Shown: positions 4,927-10,097 of the stretch, in pieces
Position numbering within the stretch: position 1 is the first letter of the stretch
Layout: every line of letters starts with the position of its first letter
Source: CAZTTG01 sp964615935
Lineage (GTDB): Bacteria > Planctomycetota > UBA1135 > GCA-002686595
Assembly (NCBI GenBank): GCA_964615935.1
Contig: CAZTTG010000148.1
Coordinates: 1-10,097 of the forward strand
DNA: 10,097 nt
Direction: 5' to 3'
Notes under the pieces: model-generated
What the model was told of the DNA's origin: nothing
Seen by the model: only the letters and a program-made list of their open reading frames with translations
The model's database searches: none
Program-made: the position numbers and the translations under genes

Positions 4927-6409
4927 GCGAAGCGAGATGCGCGCCCCGCGCGCGGCCCGATGGAGCCTGCCGCTCCTGGCCCTGGCGCTGAGCCTGGGGT
5001 GCCGCGCGCTGGAGCCCCAGTCGACCATCTACGAGCGCCGGGCCGCGACGGACCGGGTGGTGCCCGAGCTGCCCGTGGCGATCCCCTTCATGGTCGAGCA
5101 CCCCGAGGAGGCCCTGGGCCAGCAGCCGGGACCCGAGGGCGAGCCCGAGCCCGAGCTGGAGGCGGCCGCCTCGCCCATCGGCGGCGACGAGCTGTACTCC
5201 TTCGAGTTCCGCGGCACCAACCTGGCGCAGGCCATCCACCTCATCGCCGAGGCGGCCGACATCAGCGTGTACATGGATCCCTACGCGGCCCAGTCGGTGG
5301 ACGTCTCCTTTCGCGCCACCACCCTCGACGACGCCCTGCGGGTGCTGCTCGACCGCAACGGCCTGGTGCTGATCGAGGACCCTCCGGGCATCTACTGGGT
5401 GGACGTGCGCGACGGCAGCCAGCCGGGCTTCGCGCAGTTCGTGTTGGAGTCGGTCACGGCCTCCGACGTCGCCACGCTCCTGACCGATCTGATCGGCGAG
5501 AGCTCCAAGGTGGTGGTCGACGAGAACCAGAACATGGTCTTCGTCAAGGGGATGCAGCGGGACATCGACACGGTGGCGGCCCTCCTGGAGAAGGTCGACC
5601 GGCTGAAGCGCCAGGTCCTGATCGAGGTGCGCCTGGTCGAGGTCAGCCTGGACGAGCGCTTCGAGCTGGGCATCGCCCACCGGCTCGACAACCTGGACCT
5701 GGGTGAGCTGGGGGTCAGCCTGCAGCAGCAGCTGGCCACCGGCTCGGACAGCCTCCAGGCGGTGTTCACCGGCCAGGACGGCGACCTGGAGACCACCCTG
5801 CAGGCCCTGAACCGGCTGGTGGGCGTCAACCTGCTCAGCTCGCCGCGCCTGCTGGCGGTGACCAACACCACCGCCACCATCAACCTGGTGGAGGAGGTGC
5901 CCTACATCAACGTGACCAGCACCCAGTCGGGCAGCAGCTCGGGGGTCGGCTCCCAGGTGATCCAGGAGGTCGAGTTCAAGGAGGTGGGGGTCAAGATGGA
6001 GGTGACCCCCTCCATCCAGGAAGGCGGCGTGCTCAAGATCAAGATCGTGGCCGAGCTGTCGGAGGTGGTGGAGATCTTCAACGACATCCCGGTGATCGAC
6101 CGCCGCGACATCAACCACGAGTTCCTGGTGGGCGACCGGCAGACCATCGTGCTGGGCGGGGTGATGCAGAGTCGCTCCAAGGAGATCGAGGAGGGGGTGC
6201 CGGGGCTGATGCGGATCCCCGCGCTGGGGCGGCTGTTCTCCAACGACGTCGAGGTCGAGGAGAAGCGCGAGCTGATCATCTTCCTGACCCCGCGCATCGT
6301 CAGCCCGGATGAGGCCGCCTCCCTGACCGACGCCTACAAGCAGGAGTACCGGGAGACGGTGAGGAGCACCGGGGTGCGCTCGATCGACGAGGTTCCCCCC
6401 GGAGACTGA
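4919..6409 (+). CDS. Secretin, MshL/PilQ/GspD family, probable lipoprotein
   Basis: The 496-residue protein forms the outer-membrane ring through which the filament or substrate passes. A signal peptide with basic start and hydrophobic core (about 15-27) ends SLGC, which fits a permissive lipobox with Cys28 as the lipidated residue. A Glu/Pro-rich linker follows. Then come an STN/N0-type domain (about 91-160, with SVYMDPYAAQSVDVSFRATTL) and one secretin N-domain (about 172-245, VVVDENQNMVFVKGMQRD). The secretin core (about 250-465) has LLSSPRLLAVTNTTATINL and carries the signature VPGLMRIPALGRLFSND, ending ELIIFLTPRIV (427-461). It is shorter than typical GspD, with only one N1/N3-type repeat, as in MshL/PilQ-like lipoprotein secretins. 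Self-lipidation might remove the need for a pilotin. The stop overlaps the ATPase ATG (TGATG). The start is uncertain among 4898, 4919 and 4937. Confidence 0.93.
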   Translation: MPERSEMRAPRAARWSLPLLALALSLGCRALEPQSTIYERRAATDRVVPELPVAIPFMVEHPEEALGQQPGPEGEPEPELEAAASPIGGDELYSFEFRGTNLAQAIHLIAEAADISVYMDPYAAQSVDVSFRATTLDDALRVLLDRNGLVLIEDPPGIYWVDVRDGSQPGFAQFVLESVTASDVATLLTDLIGESSKVVVDENQNMVFVKGMQRDIDTVAALLEKVDRLKRQVLIEVRLVEVSLDERFELGIAHRLDNLDLGELGVSLQQQLATGSDSLQAVFTGQDGDLETTLQALNRLVGVNLLSSPRLLAVTNTTATINLVEEVPYINVTSTQSGSSSGVGSQVIQEVEFKEVGVKMEVTPSIQEGGVLKIKIVAELSEVVEIFNDIPVIDRRDINHEFLVGDRQTIVLGGVMQSRSKEIEEGVPGLMRIPALGRLFSNDVEVEEKRELIIFLTPRIVSPDEAASLTDAYKQEYRETVRSTGVRSIDEVPPGD

Positions 6410-8076
6410 TGGACAATGCGGTCAAGGGGAGGATCGGCGACCAGCTGATCGAGAAGGGCCTGATCACCCAGGCCCAGCTCGAGGTCGCGCTCAGCGAGCA
6501 GCGCCGCGTCTGGCGCCCCCTGGGCGAGATCCTGGTCTCCCTGGGCTTCGTGGGCGAGGCCGACATCGCCGAGCTGATCGCCGGCAACCTGGGCCTGCCC
6601 TTCGTGCGGGCCAGGGAGATCGAGCCCGATCCCCTGCTGCTCTCCACGGTCACCCGAGACTTCGTGCGCGAGAGCGGCGCCTTCCCCATCTCCCTGGTGG
6701 AGGGCACCCTGCGGGTGGCCATGGTCAGCCCCGACGCGCCCGAGAAGGTGGGCATGCTCCGGGTCCAGCTCCCCTACCACCTGGAGCTCGCCGTCACCAC
6801 CGAGGCCGACCTCCTCAAGCTGATCAAGGAGCACATGCCCGAGCAGGAGGCTCGGGTCAAGGGCATCTTCGAGGGCCTGGGTCCGGAGGAGGTCCGGACC
6901 TCCGAGGACATCCCGGTCGAGGAGCTCACCCAGGCCATCCTGCTGGACGGCGTCCACCGCGGCGCCACCGACGTGCACATCGAGCCCGACGAGCTGGTGA
7001 CCCGGGTCCGCTACCGCATCGACGGCATCCTGACCCAGGGGGAGAACCTGCCCAAGGCCGCCACCGAGGCCATCATCTCGCGCGTCAAGGTGCTGTCCAA
7101 CCTGGACATCTCCGAGCGCCGCCGCCCCCAGGACGGGCGCATGCGCATCCTCGTCGACGAGCACCCCATCGACCTGCGCGTGTCCCTGATGCCCTGCATC
7201 CAGGGGGAGAACGTGGTCCTGCGCATCCTGGACACCTCCGGCGGCGCCCTGAACTTGAAGCAGCTGGGCATGAGCGAGCAGAACCAGCGGCGCCTGATGC
7301 GCATCGGCTCGCGCCCCCACGGCCTTTTCCTGGTGACCGGACCCACCGGCTCGGGCAAGACCACCACGCTGTACGCCATGCTGGCCACTATCAACGCCAT
7401 GGAGCGCAACGTGGCCACCGTCGAGGACCCGGTGGAGTACCGCCTGCCGCTCCTGCGGCAGAGCCAGATGGAGCCGGCCATCGGCTTCAGCTTCAACGAG
7501 GGGCTGCGGGCCCTGCTGCGCCAGGACCCGGACGTGATCCTGGTGGGCGAGATCCGCGACCAGGAGACCGCCGAGATGGCCATCAAGGCCTCCATGACCG
7601 GCCACCTGGTGTTCTCCACCCTGCACACCAACTCGGCCATCGGATCGGTGCCGCGCCTGATGGACCTGGGCATCGACCCCTTCCTGATCGAGGACGCCCT
7701 GATCGGGGTCCTGGCCCAGCGCCTGGTGCGCAAGAACTGCGAGCGCTGCGCCGAGCCGGTGGAGGCCACCCCCGAGCAGGTCCAGTGGATGGACGGCGAC
7801 GTGGGCGGCATGCGCCAGGGCCGGGGTTGCGTGCAGTGCAGCGGCAAGGGGCTCTCCGGGAGAGCGGCCATCTGCGAGCTCTTCCTGCCCAACGACGCCA
7901 TGGCCGAGGAGCTCAAGAAGGGGTCCGACCTGCACCGGCTGATGAAGGTCGCCCTGGAGAACGGCTTCGAGGTCATGACCGTGGACGGCAAGCGCCGGAT
8001 CCGCGAGGGCATGACCACCATCGAGGAGATCCTGCGCGTCAACCGCAGCCACCGGCTGGAGGCGGACGAGCGGTGA
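6409..8076 (+). CDS. GspE/PilB/MshE-type assembly ATPase with MshEN domain
   Basis: The 555-residue cytoplasmic ATPase powers pilin polymerisation. The N-terminus carries two 24-residue motifs of the c-di-GMP-binding MshEN domain, R8-Q31 and P37-N60, separated by the expected five residues; the last position of motif II is Asn instead of Gln. The catalytic domain shows Walker A GPTGSGKT (311-318), the Asp box TVEDPVEY (337-344), Walker B VILVGEIRD (376-384) and the His box TGHLVFSTLHTN (397-408). The tetracysteine zinc site is C444/C447 and C474/C477, typical of GspE and PilB and absent from retraction ATPases such as PilT. It starts in a TGATG overlap with the secretin stop, with GGAG at 6401-6404. 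Partners in the operon are the GspL-like and GspF-like proteins. All catalytic residues are present. Assembly ATPase is certain; secretion versus pilus use is open. Confidence 0.97.
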   Translation: MDNAVKGRIGDQLIEKGLITQAQLEVALSEQRRVWRPLGEILVSLGFVGEADIAELIAGNLGLPFVRAREIEPDPLLLSTVTRDFVRESGAFPISLVEGTLRVAMVSPDAPEKVGMLRVQLPYHLELAVTTEADLLKLIKEHMPEQEARVKGIFEGLGPEEVRTSEDIPVEELTQAILLDGVHRGATDVHIEPDELVTRVRYRIDGILTQGENLPKAATEAIISRVKVLSNLDISERRRPQDGRMRILVDEHPIDLRVSLMPCIQGENVVLRILDTSGGALNLKQLGMSEQNQRRLMRIGSRPHGLFLVTGPTGSGKTTTLYAMLATINAMERNVATVEDPVEYRLPLLRQSQMEPAIGFSFNEGLRALLRQDPDVILVGEIRDQETAEMAIKASMTGHLVFSTLHTNSAIGSVPRLMDLGIDPFLIEDALIGVLAQRLVRKNCERCAEPVEATPEQVQWMDGDVGGMRQGRGCVQCSGKGLSGRAAICELFLPNDAMAEELKKGSDLHRLMKVALENGFEVMTVDGKRRIREGMTTIEEILRVNRSHRLEADER

Positions 8077-9272
8077 AGACCTACGACTACACCGCCCTGG
8101 CGGAGGACGGGACCTCGACCAGCGGGCGGGCGTGGGCGGCCAGCGAGCTGGATCTGGACCGCGAGCTGGAGCACGGCGGCCTGACGCTCACCACCTTCAA
8201 GCTGGTGGCCAGCGAGCGCTCGCTCCGCAAGCTCAAGCTCAAGCGCGACGAGCTGATCAACGTGACCAACCAGCTCTCCACCGTGACCGGGGCGGGGATC
8301 CGCCTGGTGGAGGGGCTGGAGGGCATCGGCGCCCGGCTCCAGACCGAGTCGGGGCGGGCCCTGGTCGAGCAGATGGTGGCCGGGCTGCGGTCCGGGCAGA
8401 GCCTGTCGGAGGTCATGGAGCGCCACCCCAACTGCTTCCCCGAGGTGTACCGGGCCTCGATCCGGGCCGGCGAGGCCTCCGGCGCCCTGGACCTGGTCCT
8501 GCGCCGCCTGGCGGCCTTCCTGGAGTGGGCCCGCGCCATGCGCGCCACCACCATCCAGGCCCTGACCTACCCGGCGATCCTCTTCGTCGCCCTGACCGGC
8601 CTGGTGCTGGTGCTGCTCAACTTCGTCCTGCCGCGCATCGTCGGCATGTTCCCCGGGGGCGAGGAGAACCTGCCCAAGGAGACGCGCGCGGTGCTGGCGA
8701 TCTCCAAGTTCATCCGCGGCTACTGGCTGCTGCTGCTGCTGGCGGGGGTGGGGCTGGTGGTGGCCTTCAAGGTGATCACCAAGAAGCCCAGGGGCCGCGA
8801 GCTGTGGCACCGCCTCCTGATCCGCATCCCCAAGTTCGGCAACGTGGTGCGGGCCATCGCCACCTCCAAGTTCGCCTCCACCGCCAGCACCCTGCAGCAG
8901 GCCGGCTGCGACGTCTTCACCACCCTGGGCACCGCCTCGGCCACCTGCGGCAACGGCGCCATCCAGGCCTGCTTCGACCGCACCATCGACGGCGTGCACC
9001 AGGGCCTGACCATCACCCAGGGGCTGGAGCGGGAGGAGCTGATCGATCCCCTGCTGACCCAGATGGTGAGCGTGGGCGAGAAGACCGGCGAGCTGGACAA
9101 CTGCCTGGCGCGCCTGTCGGAGTACTACGACGAGGAGATCCCTCGCGTGGTGAAGAAGTTCATGGGGGTGTTCGAGCCGGCCATGCTGTTCGCCGCCGCC
9201 GGAGTGGTGATGTTCATCCTGCTGGCCGCGCTGATGCCCCTCTTCAAGATGTACGAGACCATGGGTGGTTGA
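8073..9272 (+). CDS. GspF/PilC/MshG-like inner-membrane platform protein
   Basis: The 399-residue polytopic protein has the two tandem T2SSF domains of the family. The first ends near RAGEASGALDLVLRRLAAF (around 131-149) and the second near SVGEKTGELDNCLARLSEYYDEE (around 333-355). Membrane helices lie at about 168-190, 217-236 and 368-392, the family layout. The N-terminus MKTYDYTALAEDGTSTSGR is the usual GspF/PilC opening. This protein sits in the inner membrane and is thought to be turned by the ATPase to add pilins to the filament base. The GTG start overlaps the ATPase stop (GTGA), with GGAGG at 8058-8062, ten bases upstream. Length and residues are normal for the family. It is followed after one base by the pilin gene. 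Confidence 0.96.
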   Translation: MKTYDYTALAEDGTSTSGRAWAASELDLDRELEHGGLTLTTFKLVASERSLRKLKLKRDELINVTNQLSTVTGAGIRLVEGLEGIGARLQTESGRALVEQMVAGLRSGQSLSEVMERHPNCFPEVYRASIRAGEASGALDLVLRRLAAFLEWARAMRATTIQALTYPAILFVALTGLVLVLLNFVLPRIVGMFPGGEENLPKETRAVLAISKFIRGYWLLLLLAGVGLVVAFKVITKKPRGRELWHRLLIRIPKFGNVVRAIATSKFASTASTLQQAGCDVFTTLGTASATCGNGAIQACFDRTIDGVHQGLTITQGLEREELIDPLLTQMVSVGEKTGELDNCLARLSEYYDEEIPRVVKKFMGVFEPAMLFAAAGVVMFILLAALMPLFKMYETMGG

Positions 9273-9273
9273 C

Positions 9274-10035
9274 ATGAGATACCCGGAACCCGCCCCCCCG
9301 CGCGCCCGAGGGCGCCGCTGGCGGGGCTTCACCCTGCTCGAGCTGGTGGTGGTCATCGCCATCATCTCCATCATCGTGGGGGCGGCCGTGCCCATCAGCT
9401 CCAAGGTGCTCACCTACAGGGCGCGCAAGGCCACCAAGCAGGAGCTGCAGCTCCTCTCCGACGCCTCGGCGCAGCTCTTCCGCGACACCGGCCGCCTGCC
9501 CAAGAAGCTGGAGCAGGTGCTGGTGGACCCCGGCGGCCGCTTCAAGGGCTGGTCGGGGCCCTACCTGCCGGGGGTGGTGACCGACGAGCTGACCAGCCTG
9601 CCCGGCTACCTGGTGGACGCCTGGTCGCAGGAGTACAGCTCGAAGATCTCCGGCGACGTCCTGACCATCACCAGCAAGGGCGAGGACGGCGCGCTGGGCA
9701 CCCGGGCCGACCTGGCGATCGACCTGAACGTCACCCCCATCCGGCGGGAACAGACCCTCGACCGGCTGGAGGTGATCAACCAGGCCATCCAGCTCTACAA
9801 CGGCCAGTACCAGACCACCGCGCCCCTCTCGACCAGCTACACCGCGCTCTTCAACCAGCTGGTCACCAAGGGCTTCCTGCCCAACTCCTCGGAGTACAAG
9901 GAGGACGCCTGGGGTGACGCCTTCACCCCGGTGCCGGCGGGCGTGCAGCCGGTGGTCGCGGTGGGCTCGGTCAACCTCTCCGGCGAGGGCGGGGCGGGCG
10001 GCTCGGGCAAGGCCAGGAAACCCAAGAAGGGCTAG
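9274..10035 (+). CDS. GspG-like pilin with apparently duplicated globular domain
   Basis: The 253-residue prepilin has a basic 18-residue leader ending RRWRG. Cleavage would fall between G18 and F19; FTLLELVVVIAIISIIVGAAVP follows, with Glu5 of the mature protein at residue 23. The first globular part (about 45-150) is a standard GspG body, with GPYLPG, DAWSQEY (115-121) and SKGEDGALGTRAD (134-146), the region that binds calcium in GspG. Instead of ending there, a second helix (about 157-180, TLDRLEVINQAIQLYNGQY) begins a further GspG-like body with L..G.LP and DAWGDAF (211-217), then a Gly/Lys tail ending KARKPKKG. Usual GspG proteins are about 140 residues, so this one is nearly double. The ATG at 9274 is one base after the GspF-like stop; a GTG at 9265 is in frame and would add three residues. 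It is probably the operon's own main pseudopilin or pilin. Confidence 0.9.
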   Translation: MRYPEPAPPRARGRRWRGFTLLELVVVIAIISIIVGAAVPISSKVLTYRARKATKQELQLLSDASAQLFRDTGRLPKKLEQVLVDPGGRFKGWSGPYLPGVVTDELTSLPGYLVDAWSQEYSSKISGDVLTITSKGEDGALGTRADLAIDLNVTPIRREQTLDRLEVINQAIQLYNGQYQTTAPLSTSYTALFNQLVTKGFLPNSSEYKEDAWGDAFTPVPAGVQPVVAVGSVNLSGEGGAGGSGKARKPKKG

Positions 10036-10036
10036 C

Positions 10037-10049
10037 GAGGCTTCGCCTC
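10037..10049 (+). terminator. Small hairpin immediately after the operon's pilin gene
   Basis: GAGGC (10037-10041) and GCCTC (10045-10049) pair around a TTC loop, two bases after the stop codon. No T-run follows. It may be a weak terminator or a processing/stabilising hairpin at the 3' end of the pilin message; the transcript may continue to the right. The remaining 48 bases to the window edge show no gene start that I can support. Confidence 0.3.
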
Positions 10050-10097
10050 AGACCGGCCAGGCGTGTCGGAGAATCCTCGTCGGCGCGCCTGCTCCGC

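Noticed and set aside
4706..6118. 470-codon minus-strand open frame opposite the secretin
   Set aside because: It is His/Leu/Gln/Arg-rich antisense translation with no domain. The secretin signature is on the plus strand.
6334..8052. 572-codon minus-strand open frame opposite the ATPase
   Set aside because: It is a shadow frame of His/Gln/Leu/Asp/Gly-rich composition, without start context or motifs.
7011..9413. 800-codon minus-strand open frame opposite the ATPase and platform genes
   Set aside because: It is an antisense shadow rich in Gln, Gly, Arg and Ser without motifs. The plus-strand genes here carry unmistakable catalytic motifs.
1..10097. CRISPR array, tRNA, rRNA or insertion sequence
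   Set aside because: I saw no regularly spaced repeats, no tRNA cloverleaf or rRNA-like sequence, and no transposase or terminal inverted repeats. The window is filled by the filament genes.

Overview
The window is very GC-rich by eye, with G or C at nearly every third codon position in the real genes. It encodes a Gram-negative envelope machine of the type IV filament superfamily (type IV pili and type II secretion). A secretin with a lipoprotein-type signal peptide implies an outer membrane. GC content, Gly/Asp/Glu-rich low-complexity linkers and the gene set would fit Myxococcota or a related 'deltaproteobacterial' lineage, but that placement is inference; no rRNA or other marker gene is present.

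Layout. Two genes lie on the minus strand at the left: an FkbM-family methyltransferase (45-887) and a lone type IV pilin-like protein (995-1516), separated by a spacer with a strong GC hairpin (926-954). A 328-bp divergent intergenic region (1517-1844) follows. Then comes a tight seven-gene plus-strand operon: a GspL/MshI-like PilM-PilN fusion (1845-3314), a GspM/PilO-like protein (3311-3973), a GspC/PilP-like protein (3970-4926), a short secretin (4919-6409), a GspE/PilB/MshE-like ATPase with an apparent c-di-GMP-binding MshEN domain (6409-8076), a GspF/PilC/MshG-like platform protein (8073-9272), and a GspG-like pilin whose globular region looks duplicated (9274-10035). Neighbouring genes overlap by 1-8 nt or are 1 nt apart, so translational coupling along the operon is likely. 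No tRNA, rRNA, CRISPR array or mobile element was seen.

How the genes would work together. The ATPase binds ATP in the cytoplasm and drives the GspF-like platform protein, which adds pilin subunits to a filament. The GspL-, GspM- and GspC-like proteins form the inner-membrane frame that links the ATPase to the secretin, the outer-membrane channel. The gene order (actin-like/PilN fusion, PilO, PilP, secretin, ATPase, platform, pilin) matches a trimmed MSHA-type operon better than a classical gspC-to-gspN operon. Prepilin peptidase, a pilotin, a retraction ATPase and minor pseudopilins are not in the window. Whether the product is a surface pilus or a secretion pseudopilus cannot be settled from sequence alone. 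The most interesting points are the tandem-domain pilin, the divergent Tyr-rich pilin with a Cys pair beside a methyltransferase, and the predicted c-di-GMP input to the ATPase.
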